From assembly GCA_014338405.1 (NCBI GenBank), contig JTDE01001333.1:46588-110587 (forward strand): a stretch of 64,000 nt of DNA, given 5' to 3'. The DNA is from Paragonimus skrjabini miyazakii (taxonomy: Eukaryota; Platyhelminthes; Trematoda; Plagiorchiida; Troglotrematidae). The position numbers and the translations under genes are program-made. Shown in pieces: positions 1-13,800 of this stretch; the stretch's first letter is position 1; each line of letters opens with the position of its first letter. A model generated the notes under the pieces. That model did not search any database, was not told the origin of the DNA, and saw only the letters and a program-made list of their open reading frames with translations.

Positions 1-424
1 GAAATCGTTCACGAAGGGGTTGGCTACTGTAGATCGGGTTCGTCTACCCGGATGGAGCTCTCGCGACTCACAGAGTCGGTGGCTTGAAACTTTGGGTGAG
101 ATGGCGGCTAACCGAGCTCAGTGGCGTGAATGTTGTCGTTGTTTGTTTGAGTCGTCTGTGGAGTGAGTGCACTTAATGACGGGAGGCAGTGAAAGCCTTG
201 AGGAAGCTGTCTTGCTGATGACGCCTTACTTTCACTTACAGCTTGGTTGTTTGTTTGCAAGGTGTAGGTGCCTTGATGTTGTATGTTTGGATGTAGACGT
301 AGCTATTTTTAGGAGTTAGGTCCCCCGCTCGTTTTCTCTCTCTTCTTAAACAAGGTTTGTTTTTTCTTTTTCATGGTTGTGTGGCAGTTATGCATCAGTG
401 TGACCCACTGATGTATTGCTGTCT

Positions 425-456
<32 letters not shown>

Positions 457-478
457 AATGATGATGATGATGATGGAA
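1..478 (+). mobile_element. RTE-type LINE, 3' end of a copy cut by the window start
   Basis: The first 166 bases encode the end of the reverse-transcriptase polyprotein (SRWLETLGEMAANRAQWREC) and a TGA stop at 164-166. A 3' UTR follows with the family motif around GTGTGGCAGTTATGCATCAG and a TGA trinucleotide tail at 424-475. Bases 1-193 are identical to 3290-3482. Confidence 0.85.
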
Positions 479-1613
479 ACGTTACGATGTTTGCACCCCT
501 AAGTGCAAAATACAACTTCTTTTTAGTATTGTACAGGTGAATCCGCCGTTTCATACTGCTCATGCTCAAATCGATAGTCTGTAACCGATTTCCTCGTTTA
601 TTGGGCTAATTTTCGAGCGTTAGTCCGAATGGGCCATCAACCTGACAAACCTTTGAAGTGAAGCTTTTATCCGTTCGGTTACCAGTATGACGTGCATACT
701 GGTGATTCAAGGTGAATGATATCCATTCATACTAACGGGGAGTTAACAAATTTCACATCAACCCGTCAGTTTATTCCTTTTTTGCTGTCTTCGATACTCG
801 CACAGTCTACGGGATTTAAATTTGTTTGATAATTCCACAAATCGTCATCCGATGAACACCGTTCGTTTTTAACCAATCTTTGAGAGGTGTGCTTTTATTG
901 TATTCCATAACTATTTTCAATCAGGCAGGAAAACGTTTCAGAGCATTTGTTGCTGGCTCGAGTACAATCGTTCATTAATGAATCGATGCAAACAGTGTTT
1001 CACGGCTTCCGAAACAACGATTTACTTCAAACGGCAGTTTTTATATTTTTGGAACTTCGTGGAAAATTTTGTTACAATGCATTTTAGCGTTTGACTAAGT
1101 AAGATCTGACACATTTAAACACGAGTTATTATCTAAACAAGTGGTGACAACTAATTCCTGGCAATGTAAACGTTGTGAAATAGGTTTCTATATTCACTTC
1201 CAGTGCATTTGTTCAATACCGTTCGTCTTTTTAAATAACTAAGTAATTATTGGAATCCATGTTTCAATTCACCTTCAACTACCTTAGTGCATAACAACGA
1301 AAACTTCCCTGATTCGACGCAGTTTGGAATGATAAAATAGATATTCGATGGAATATGATCGGGATTACGACATGACCAGCATTTCTCTGATACAGTAAAT
1401 GGAGTACATTACACGAACAGGGACGCAACTTGATGTTGCACGAGTTTTAGTAGAGAATGCAGTTTGAAACAATCTGCTTTGTTGTTTTTGTAAAGACTCT
1501 GCGATGTGTGAATCGAACACTGAGATTCCAACCATGTTCACACAGAACCACCAAATTTGTATCTGTGGGGAGGTTGAGATGTGTATTCCCTTCTCTTTCA
1601 ACCCTGTATGTAG
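479..1613. other. Upstream calpain intron, no feature recognised
   Basis: AT-rich sequence between the first LINE fragment and calpain exon A. The exon that must carry the catalytic cysteine was looked for and not found, so this is taken as intron. Confidence 0.6.
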
Positions 1614-1803
1614 GTTGAATGGATCCTACGAAGCGCTCAACGTGGGCCTAGTTGGAGATGCAATGGATGATTTGACCGGTGGATTGACGGAATCGTACAT
1701 ACTGCCAGCTGCCGAAGAACAGGTGACTCAACTGCCACCCGATTTGGATGATATTTTGATCAAGTCATTCGACAGACGTTCGTTGCTTACCGCGCGTATA
1801 AAA
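1614..1803 (+). CDS. Calpain exon A: start of protease core subdomain 2
   Basis: The acceptor ends in TATGTAG at 1613. The exon begins on the third base of a split codon and reads LNGSYEALN, then DLTGG, and ends ..LLTARIK in phase 0 before GTGAGT at 1804. This block follows the catalytic-Cys half of the calpain core and precedes the His/Asn half. The preceding exon must end in phase 2 and is not found in 1-1613. Confidence 0.9.
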
Positions 1804-4800
1804 GTGAGTGTTGAGTCACGTAGTTAGTTGTCGAATTGTTAACAGCTTCCAGATGCCTAAACTATCGTGGAATCTTGGTGATGAGAGCGAGAAAGTGGGA
1901 GAGAGAAAAGATCACGTACTTGTGTCCTTCTGCCTGTGCGTCGATCGACCTGCTGGACATTTCGCACTTCTGAAGAAAAATGTCTATGGTGTGTGGTAAA
2001 AGAGCTGGTTTGCAGTATGCTGTCATCAGTTGTATAATCACGTTAAGGCAGCGCACTAACACAACTGACGTGGATACAATTAAATAGACAATCAGCAAAA
2101 TACAAACAGACACAGACAGGTTTAGTATTCTGGGGAAACGCGTTGGAGCTGTAGTAGAGGTGACTAATGTCTGCTGACCCTCGCGTACGTGTCTGGCGAG
2201 TAAAGTTTTGAAAAATCAAGCATAGTCAGGCGTGGCCACAAAATCAGGTAATGCGTTCCAGAATGGGCATATTCTGACTTTGAGCCAGTTCAGTTTGCTT
2301 GTTTCACGCTTAGGCTTGGAAGAATGTTAGATTAATCAGCTACTTTTGGTTAACGGAGGAATGCCTACCAGTGGATGACCAGACGCATGAAGAATCGTGT
2401 ATATTCTCAGATGCATGCGATTAGTTACTAATTGCCATAACTCAGAATGTTAGCAAGGGACTACCGAGAGTGTTTTCAAAGTGCACACCGTTGAATAATG
2501 AAGGGTTAGACAATCGGCCGAAGTAAATTTGTTCACAGTTACAGGAGTCTTAGTGCTTTGAATTGAACTGTCTACATGTAAGTTGGATAGTAATTACGTA
2601 GTTAGTCATGACTTAGGTAAATGTTGATGATATCATATTGCAATGTTGAGAACTCCAATTACTCCGCAACTTCTGATGTAGCTTCCAAGACAGCTATTGA
2701 AAGTGGCGTCAGCGGATATATTGTTTTCCAGTGTCTGCAAGATTGCTGTGATTACGTAGGTTTAATGTTAGATAATGAAGTCATGGAGGTTGTTGGCCGG
2801 TTTGTATACCTGGGAAGCTGCATCAGCGGCGGCGGCGGAGGTGTAGAAAATGAAATAGAGGCGCGTATTTCCAAGGCTAGGGCAGCGTTCGCTAATCTGA
2901 GACACATATGGCGACAGAGAAGTATTTCTCTGAAGCTTAAGGGTAGAGTATATCAGACAACAGTGAAGGCTGCATTACTTCATGGCAGCGAAATATGGCC
3001 ACTCAGTGTAGAAGTCCTGAACCGTTTTAAGGTATTTGACCACCGATGTCTACGTTCAGTCGCTCGCATCGGGTGGCACCAGCGAGTAAGCAACAAGGAG
3101 GTTAGGAAGCGGCACTGATTGTCAAACGAGTTCTTTTGTTTAGTCACTACATTTGCACAGACTTAGATGGTTAGGTCATGTACTAAGGGTGTCAGCTAGT
3201 CAGTTGCCATACCGAGCACTGTTTGCCGACGCTGCGGCCGACTGGCGTAAGGCACGAGGTGGACAGGTGATGACCTGGCGTAGACAAATGAAATCGTTCA
3301 CGAAGGGGTTGGCTACTGTAGATCGGGTTCGTCTACCCGGATGGAGCTCTCGCGACTCACAGAGTCGGTGGCTTGAAACTTTGGGTGAGATGGCGGCTAA
3401 CCGAGCTCAGTGGCGTGAATGTTGTCGTTGTTTGTTTGAGTCGTCTGTGGAGTGAGTGCACTTAATGACGGGAGGCAGTGAATGCCGTAAGGAAACTGTT
3501 TTGCTGATGACGCCTTATTTTTACTTAAAGCTCGGTTGTTTGTTTGCAAGGTGTAGGTGCCTTGATGTTGTGTGTTTGCCTATAGACATAGACACTTTTA
3601 ATAGTTAGATCGTCTTCCTTCCCCCCTCTTTTTGTTCTCTCTTTTTATGTAGGGTTTTTTCTCCTACGTGGTTTTATGGCAGTTAAGCATCAATGTGTGA
3701 ACCACTGATGTATTGCTGTCTATGATGATGATGATGATGTTGATGAGCGTCTGGCATTTGCGATTAAACTGCAGCTAGTTGAATTATGTCGTTCTTGCAG
3801 TGTGTGATGAATTGAACTTGGAGCGTACTTATTTTCCCATTGGACCCTAACAGCTAGTGTTTACTTATGTCAACAAAAGTAGTGCATTACTGATTGTTAA
3901 TGAAACATATCTGACATACAATTAATTGTACATGGTAAATGCTCTTTATTTATCAGCTAGTGAAGAGGGGTGTAACCCTATATCTGGGCTCAAGCATGCA
4001 ACATCAAAATCTTAATATGACACAAGTCTGTACATCCTTAGATACCATGTGGTTGGACTCGCTTTACTATCGACTGGTAATTTTTGTTCAGAAACCCACA
4101 CAACTTCGATACTCAACGTCAAATCTACCTAGTTGCAACAGTCCTGCAGAAACGTTACAAAGCACTTTCGGAATTTTTGAATAGAATGCGAAAAACTATC
4201 CGAATTTAGTTGAACTATGTTGTAAGCATGGTCAAGATCGGCCAGTCTTGTACAGTGTGTGGGCGTTTGCACCGGTATTCTACGTATGTTTTATGTCATA
4301 AAAAACTAGCGCACCAAGCCAAATAATGATGAAACGCCTTCTGACAAATTCTGAGTGTGATGTCTGTCCCCTTCAGTCAACGATCACATTTTGCAAGAGT
4401 ATCGTATTTACTGTGGCTTTCGATGCGTGATTCCAGACTTACCAGCATTTCGCTGTACCAATAATATGTATATGAATGGGCTATCGTGGTGTAACGTCTA
4501 AACCGTCATTAAATAATTAGTTGTCAGAAACATTGACTAGAATAGAGGCTGTTTTCTCGTGATAACTGTGCTTTCGCATCAGATTTCCTCTGGTAGTAGC
4601 CAGTTTCTAAACGTGTATGGTTTTTGGTAGGATGGAACACAGATATCTGACCGAAGGTGCACGTTACGAGTGAGGGAGTTGCACAAAGGGTTGTTTATAG
4701 AACGAAAATCTGTTGGTCATTCTAGCACATGCAAGCGAGAGGCAAGTTGAAGAGGGGTTTGAAATTGTATTACAAGTGGCACCACTCGAACTGAACTAGT

Positions 4801-7800
4801 GATCATGGTTTAACTAAGAGGTAGAGAAATCCATTGACTTCTGATTATCTCAAATCTTAGCCTGTGTAAAAGGACGTGAATTGTATGACAACCGACCACG
4901 AACATCGTTTAAAGTGAGGAAAATTCCACTCTGGTTGAAACCACTGGATATACAGCAAGTCTTGTGTAAATCGAGAATGACCCATCGAAAAATCTCGGTA
5001 TTTAGCCTAACTGTCACCGAAAACAGGAACTTACTGTATCACTTTTTCCCAGCACTGAAATAGTTGAAGGCTATCGGCACAACATGCTATTGGTCCCAGT
5101 GACCGCTAGCAAAGTGATGAACAGGTGTTATCGCTGAACTGCGTCTAATCCTCACCACGCATGCTGAGGAGTCGAACCAGTGCTATGTGCAAGTGTCAGA
5201 ATGCCAATCCAGGTGCATATCCATTACCGTTTGTTCATGTTAGCCGGACTCACCATGGTGGTTACCTCTCTGGGGCTAGCTGATGTGTATCGACTTAGGC
5301 GACATGGAGACATGAAGGAATAACTTTCCGGCTGTAGATTTTTGGCCCGGATTGGAGATGTAACTGCGGAACAATGGTGATTGAAGCGGAACCATATTGT
5401 CTTCAGTGCTCTTCTATCTGATGGAGGACGATAGAGAAAGCAAACTATTGTTCACGCAACGTCGATGACATAGTATGACTGCCTTGTCGAGAAATCACGT
5501 TAATTGAGCTAACTGGTGAGCGTGATTCACTTGAGTAGATTGCAGATCCCGGAGTCGCGGTCAGTGTGCTGTACAAAGGTATGAGTCACTTCCCTTAAGT
5601 GTCATATTATCTCTTCGTAAGATTTGCGACTTGCAATTCATTTACAAACATCTGCTCTATTTTAGCCAATAAGCAAAGGAAGTGTAATGTTTAAAGAAAG
5701 TAACCCCCTGAACTGCTGTACATTTATCTTTCTGGCTGGAATCGTCGATCTAATTAGTTTGGATGACCACACTAACATGTATTCTTTTTTGGCCTGATTT
5801 CTGTCACTACAAAACAGACAGTTTCAAGTGTTGTATGCATTTTTCGTGCATTATACTTTGTGGTCGTCCCTCGCTATTTGTCACATCTTTTCCCTATCCT
5901 GTATTTTCGCCTTCCATCATTGCGTTAAATTCTCAACTCCATTCATGTTGATGTTTGCACTTTGTGCGTAGACTTTTCTATTGGTTGATAACATGAGCTA
6001 CTGTTATTTTGGTATAGTAACAACCAATTTGCCTACATATTGCTACATGTTAGTCTTCGCTTTTGAATAGTTTGTTTCCAGTAGATGCCAGTCAACTCAG
6101 TCAAAAAATGTTTACAACTCACGCTAATTTCTGTCAGCTTACTGCTACCGATGTAATCTGAGATGATTGTCAAGGGAAAGGGTGGTAGAACGTTTCTAAG
6201 ACAACCACAGTGAAATCAGCGATGCATGATATTTAAAGCACTTCATATATTTTGATAATTTTTAGCGTATTGCACAGTATAGGGTTTTTCCAATTGTTCA
6301 ATTGGAATTTTATGTTTTTTCACGTAGGTTTTTCCATGTACCAGATCGCACATAAATTGTCTAGGGAAAATTCGGTTGGCTGCCAATTGCTCTCCTCTAC
6401 TACTCTTCTTCCCCATTTACTCCGTCTTTTCATTGACGGATTCCCTAATAAAATTAGCAGGTTGCGGGGAATTTATTCGAAATATCTGTGTAACGAGGTG
6501 TTGAACGTTATGTTGTGTATTCTTACATTTATGTAAGCTTATCATTGAGGCAGTTGGCTCGGAATTAACACAACTCGCTATCCTTATGAGGCACATTGTA
6601 CACTTTTCCTATGTACTGTAGATGTTTATCCGTATTTCTATGTTACTCTTGATTCAATCCTGCTTAACTGTAGACCAAGGGTATCCCAGGCCCCGGATTC
6701 GTCATTCCTACCGGATTTGTTCCCGGCCAGGCATTTGGCCTGACCGACTGCCGTAAACTACGGCTCACTGACACTGCCGGTAGCCGTTTAGTGCGTTTGG
6801 TGCGACTGCGGAACTTGTGGCCGGCGGTTCGTGTCGGTTGGACCGGGGCGTGGTCCGAAGGATCGAATGAGTGGTTGAGTTTGCCGGCCCAGGATCGAAT
6901 CAAAGTCGGTCTTGTCAAGTCCGAGGACGAGTTCTGGTATGAATATTGACGTTTTGATTTGTTCTTCGTTCTTATTTGTGCAGCATAAACTTGTACTTGA
7001 CAGTCGACATTACTTTATTCTTATGGTCTCTTTTCAGGACGTCTCTGGAGGATTTCATCGCCAATTTCGAATATTTGGATATCTGTCATCTAACTGAGCC
7101 TGCTCCACCAACTCCATCTGCGCCAACTACCGTCCAGCCTAGCCCAAATTTCCCAGCCTCACATTTGCGAGGTCGTTGGTTACGTGGCGTCTCCTGTGGC
7201 GGGCGGCCTTACATTCGTGCAAGCCACTGGGCTAATCCGCAATTTCGTCTGGTGATAGGCTCTCCAGACTCAAATGATCCGGACGGGCTCGCCTCGGTGG
7301 TGATTGCTCTGATGCAAGCCGATCGTCGGCGGCTACGACATCGTGCTCCAAGACTGGCATCCATTGGGTTTGTGCTGTATCGGGTGAGTATACGGTCCGA
7401 AATTAGGTTTGATTATCAATGGTCGTATTTGCTTGATCAGACACATGCTTGTCCGTTGTAACGCCTGCTTTAACAATAATCGGGTTTTAAGGAAGGTCAT
7501 TTTCGCTTTCCAGCACAGTCGCATATTATCTTTTCGGCACAACTGATCGCATTTTTCAGACCATTTATTTCCGGTTAACAAAACGTCTGCCTTCAGATTT
7601 CGGTATCCATATCTGTTACTGAACTCCGTCAGTGGCATTCATCCATTCGTGTACCGCACATGTATGTGATTTGTAGCTAATCATCCTGAGACCGATCGGT
7701 CAAAGTTAAGGAACTGTTGAGAACAAGAGGCTAACGGCTCGACAGGACAACTTATCTGCGAAGAGCAAGCAACATTCGCTTGCCAACGACAAAGCTTTTA

Positions 7801-10800
7801 AACATAAAGCAAAATTGTATTTGGAGACAAAACTGATGCAACCATAGCTGTCTGCGAGTATCACATTTTCCTGTTAGTGCCAGTGTTGTACCAGTTTGGG
7901 GGCAACCCACCCGCAACGAAAGGCGCACGACACATTTGTGTGACCAAGCTGATCACTTCCCTCTCATCTATGTTATCCATTTGCTCGTCTAACTCCATTT
8001 GGTTCCTGCATGTGTATGTGTGTGGTCGAACACAAGCAGCATCCTATTCCGAGAATCGCAACGCTTTCAATTAAATGGTTTGATTGATATTTCATCCCCG
8101 CGGCGCAATTGAAATTGTGACTAACCATCCCTCCGTTGCGTGGACATTTCGGCCCGTTTAATCAAGGGTACACTGTATACTGTTAGGACTAGGTAAAATT
8201 GGTGTTCTCGGATGACAGTCTGTTAAATTCGGTTGGTCGCATATAAGGGGATAAACTCAATTGAGTTCTATTTCCTGCTCTATTTCCTGCTCGATGTGAT
8301 TTTACAGTCACTTCCACATATATGCTCTCAAGAAGTGGCTGCTCTCCTTATGTTAATTTAGTTGTATACTGAAGGTGATAAGCTTTGTGTTAAGTTGGAC
8401 TCGATTTATAGCTAATCATCCATGCTTAAGTTCACCTTAAGGCCTTCACCGTACAAGCAGACAATCGAGTTGTAAGCTAGAATGTGGTGGTATCTGCAAG
8501 CCAGTTCTACTCTATTTTATCAATTGCGCATCCAAGGCAGTTCAGAGAGACACTGGAAATCTTTGTAACACTGAATGTGATGGATTGTTATCTTTCCTTT
8601 AGTCTCCAGTCACAGACTGTGCGTACTGATGACTACAGTCCATCCTCCTCATCATCATCATTTTCGATTTTGGACAGTACTCGCTGACTGACGACACGGC
8701 AAAGTAAAAATTAAGTGCAAGTGAATGGAAAATAAAAACCAAAATTAAGGAAACAAAAAACAATGAAGTTTCAGGGAAGTGAAAAAGGAGAACCAACAAC
8801 CTTGCGCATATAGGCTTGTCATTTGTTGAGACACTGCCACGCCAGAGTGCGTTTCCAGCCAGCTGTGTAGTTGGCCGCGAACTCTAATCAAATAGACGGT
8901 ACTTTCCAACTTTCCTTAACGGGACGGTGAAGGCTGTCACGGTCAGTGATGACGCAATTGCCTAGCCATGTTGTTTTCACTTCCAACCGTGAGCTGTCAC
9001 ATAGAACAGCAGGACCCTCCATCGGCATACGCACTACCTGACCCAACCAGCCAAAACTGAGCATTTTAACTACCTCCGTTATTGGTCTCAAGCTTTTACA
9101 TTTGTCTGATGCTCGTAAACTGACTGTTGCGTTGCTAACCCGGTCAGCCCGTTTGATACTTGCTAAATGGCGAGGGCAACGATGACCGAATACGGAGAGT
9201 TTAGATGCAGGAATGGGACAGGTCTCTGATCCCTAATGCAAAACTGAACGCACATACATGTTGTGAGCCTTGCTCTTAATTGGCATATTTGCGTCTTTGA
9301 GATGCCACAAGTGGCATAGGCTGGCGAATGCAACAAGTATCTTCACCATCTTTGTGGATATTCCGTTAGCAATACCACAGGCGGACAAGATGACACTGTT
9401 TAGTTAGGTGGAGCGATCGACACTTTCAAGCGACCTGTTTGTAATCACAAAGACATGGTTAGTGTCAAACTCGATATATGTTTGCTAAGCTGCAACTAAG
9501 TATCGCCCCATCTCCCCAAGTGTTTACTCACCTCACATCTTGTGTTAATCAACTGGGGGACCAGTGCAGGTTGTCCAGTGTGACAAACAATTTGTTGGTT
9601 TCTTCAGTCCGTGACCTCATTACTTAATTTAACGTCTTCTTAGAAACCGCGTGAACGAACTCACCTAGCCCTCAGAGCTAAATATCCGCTTTCTAATATT
9701 GTTGTTGCTTACGTGACGATGCCACTCAATGTGTGTTATTAGTCGCAACTACCGGTGGTGGATTATTTTAAAAAGGCCTACGTAGTTTACTCTGGACTGT
9801 CGCGTTTATCAGCCGTTAAATGGCACAGCTCTCATGGTCGCCTTCCAGACGCGCCTCTTGAGCTACAGAGAGTTGCTTCTCTGTCTCACGATGCAGCTTA
9901 TCTTGGTGAAGATAACCAAAGTCTGGGAGGTCCAAGCCTGTTTCTGTCTTCCGTATTGCTGACGCAACATCCCTGCTACATGAACCAGTCGACAACCTCC
10001 GCAGTTTCTTCACCTAACATAAAATCTACAGAACCATAGCTGTCTTGCAGCAACACTATACATTGAAACCACGAAGGACATCCAGAAATAGGCGGTAGGA
10101 TACGAAATTTTGCTCATCGATATCTGTATTGATTGTACCTGGTCATACAACATGGTTTTGGCACCAACTTGGTGAAGATTAATTAACCGTGCACCCAACA
10201 AGAGGTCTACTTCGAAATTTCACATCATCAACTAACAACACATCAGTGGTTTTCACTGATGCTTAACTGCCGTACAACGATGAAAAATCAAAACCTTGTA
10301 CAGGAATAGAGAAGGAAAGATTGTTTGATATGGATAACCTTAACGGAAAGCGATCCTGGCGCCGGTGTTTTTGGTCAGTTTGCTGCATAGATTAACGTGA
10401 GCTGAAGCCTAGAGGCAAGGCTCCGATAGGTAGACAGAAGTAACAAATTGTCAATAGTCTTGCGTTCATCCACAGTCATGGTTTTTCTCCGGAGATTCTT
10501 CTCATGTTCCCGTTTAATTGTGGGTCACATGTCGTTTCTTTGTCTTTATCTGGCTAGAAATGACCTACTGTGTTGTATGCAATCTTTAGATGCAACTCTT
10601 ACTTATGCGTGTGAGCGGTTCGTGTAAATGGTATATCACTGCTGACGATGAGATATTAGCTGAAGTCTTTTTGGCAAGCAGTAAGGGATTTTGGTTATCA
10701 TAGGCTGAACATCACTCACAGTTGTTCGCAGCTGTCACATTCCCATGGACTTTGCAGGTAGTCCCTTTCGAAACGAGGCGTTAGATTCAATTTTCGCTGT

Positions 10801-13800
10801 TATTGAAGCTCAGCAGTGATGCGTTTCTCTATCACGTCCGGCCCTTGAACTCCGGCAGTGCTTTCTTGACGTAACTTTGCTGGTCACTTTGCTATTGCTC
10901 TCACATTAGGTACGACCGAATTATTCTGTGCGAACGCACTGCCACATTCGTTTGTGAGGAATGCTCAGATTGTCCAGTCTCTTCAAGAGGAGACACAGTT
11001 ACTACCGTTTTAACTATAGTCGATTATCTCGAGATTAATAATTCTATCTTGGTTGAAATTACAAAAATAATTAAACTTGTAGATTGGTAATACTTAATAG
11101 GCGATTTTGGTTAGTATAGACTTCAAATGTTAGAGTTGAACTCCCGGCCGCCGCAAGGATATACACCACTGACGAACTGTGACAAAAGCGAAACTCGAGT
11201 CTGCTGCTTCTCATGGAAGGGTTCTGACTGAAAAAGTATATGGAGTGCGAAAACTGCGATCAATCGAAGGTAATGTTAACTGTGAAAAATATTTTAACAT
11301 ACTTTATCAGATGACCCCTTTTAACATCTTACAGTTTTTCGGTAACCTGTGCTCACTCTCATCGTGTATATCTTTCCGAGCAGATTAAAGTGGAATTGAA
11401 CAATTATTTTTTTTGCTATTCATTCACCATGACAGCAAAATGTGTGTCATACCCTCCTTTTAGACAGCAACTCGGAAAGGATGCACAACTAAATTGTTGG
11501 TTATCTTTCACTCACTCACGGTCACTGGTTTGAGCCCATCTACTCACGTGAGCTCTGCCACTGCATGTATGTATACTTGCAGAAGTGATTATCTTGAATA
11601 ATGTGTTATCTTGACTTGCGCTGCACGTGACATCGGAGCGTCTTTTGTTCAAAATGGTAAATCTTTTGCATGCCCAATTGGGATATTTCGTTAGCGCAGG
11701 CAATACGGCTGGCAATCCGACAATCGAATGTTTTGTCCAATTCGTGTATGTCTTGTTCGTGTTTGTTTGTGTTAGACATGTGTTTGCATACGCACACATG
11801 TGTGTGTTTTGTGTGTTGTGTTGCGCAGACCGATGTACACGTCGAATGCAACCAAGCTAACGTACGCGACCCTGTCAGAGAAACTTGGATGAATGGTGGC
11901 TGTGTTGCATCTCAAAACTACTGGAGTGGGCTGATTAGGACGAAATTTGACGGTCTGCTTGACCAGCTAATTGTCTTGACGCACATTGTCAGCGTAGAAG
12001 AGCAATTTCCGTATAAGTCTAATGGGTAACCCTTGGTTTGACATGGGTGTGGCCGTTCATCCAACACAGCATTTTCGCAGTATCCGTCTCTTATACTTCC
12101 TGTTTCAAGTCATTATGTGAAACAAGGTTCACTTCATTCGGAGAAATAAGATGGGGGTAATTATTGTTTGATTTATCCGACAGATGCTTGTACTTTGTAT
12201 GGTTTGTTTTGTTCATCTATCTCTGTTCGTTTGTTTGTATCATGTTTTCACTCATTTTGTTTGTCCCACTTCCCTTCCGCCATATGCTGCAAACTTGTGT
12301 CTCGGTAATTAATGACACTGCTTGAGTTAGTCTGAAACGTGGGCTATTGCAAAGCATCCTGTGCTGATTGCTGCCGCCGCTGCTGATGCGATGGAGTGTC
12401 GTCGGAAGTCGTTTTTATTGTTGCATTAGTCAATGAGACCTACCTTTCTTCCGTATGTCATTTTTTATTATCCTGTGGTTCACTTAAATGAATGAATACT
12501 TCGATTGATTGTAGCATTGGTTTCATGACTCTGTTCGATGTACAAACTAAGCAGCAATGATGCACGTATTTCTTTTACACGTTTTGGGCACGTACAAACA
12601 GGTACCTTTAGGACGTATGAAGTGTTATAATAGCCGTCAATGTTACAACCAACTAGATATTCTGACCGGTTGTCAATCTTATCTGGTCGTGTTGCAGACT
12701 ATCTATCAATCATTTCTGACCCGGGTTGATGTGTCATAGAGAACTGTCACTGCATACATCGTGTTCAAGTTTTAACTGATTCGTTATGCTTTTGTCTACG
12801 AGTAAAAACGACTGAAACCTGCCTCGATAAAATGGTCAGTTTTCGTAGATTCATTTTCATAGATATACTTATTTGTGTGGGATTCTGGACACAGTACGCG
12901 GCTTTCGCCAAAATGTAAATCACTCAACCCTTCTTGGGACCTTCTCCTCTTTTCTATCGCCAATTACTTTCGCGTTTTCCCCAATGACTACAGCTTGTTT
13001 TGTTTCTACTCTCCTCTAATTTTAAATTGATCGCGGCTCACGTATTCAGACCTTTCGGCTAATTCCCTTTGAAAGGAGACACTAGACTCAATTTTCGCTC
13101 TTATCAGAACCCATTAGTGGTGCATATCCTCGTCCGGAGTGCAAACCCGGGTACTCTTGTTTGTAAAAATAGCTTGTTAACCACGAAGTGAATAGCCTTA
13201 CAATATGTGTGACCTAATAATCATATCCAAACGTTTAACCAGAACCATGCGTGAACAGCGTTCAGCTTGCACGGTCACTTCGAAAGGAGAATACGCAGAA
13301 TCGCTGGGTTACACCCTGTCGATGAACCCGTGATCAAGAATTCTGAGGTAAGATAACGTATCTGTTCTCGTTGCACCAACTGTGCATGGTTTAGCTGATT
13401 AAGAGAAATTCGAAAACTCAGATGATTTGATAGTGATTATTTAGTTAGTTCCAAATATGCCCATTACGATAATGAGAATAAAGACATATAGGCGAACATA
13501 TGTTTTCGATAATTCACCGTCAGGCCGGTACAATTATAAGTTAATGGAGCTAGGTCGAGATGTCGAAAGACTTATTACGAAGAAACTATGTCACTGGTCA
13601 GTCAGTTGGCAATGGCTTGATTGTTCGGTTACATCACGCTTGTCTATTGGTTTGACCGCGCAGGTTGGCCACCGATCCGGTGGATTTGTGTCTATGGTAG
13701 ATGCAGCGCCCGAACAAACCGTTTTTGGTGACATAATACCGGGTCAGACAGCTTGATTCCAATAGCCTCGGCAGTATACAGTGTTCTAATTCGGACCGCT

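Noticed and set aside
6664..6918. Minus-strand open frame of 84 codons
   Set aside because: It is the antisense shadow of calpain exon B, where high GC content suppresses stop codons.
13457..13756. Plus-strand open frame of 99 codons
   Set aside because: It overlaps the end of the minus-strand Penelope-like element, which explains the sequence.
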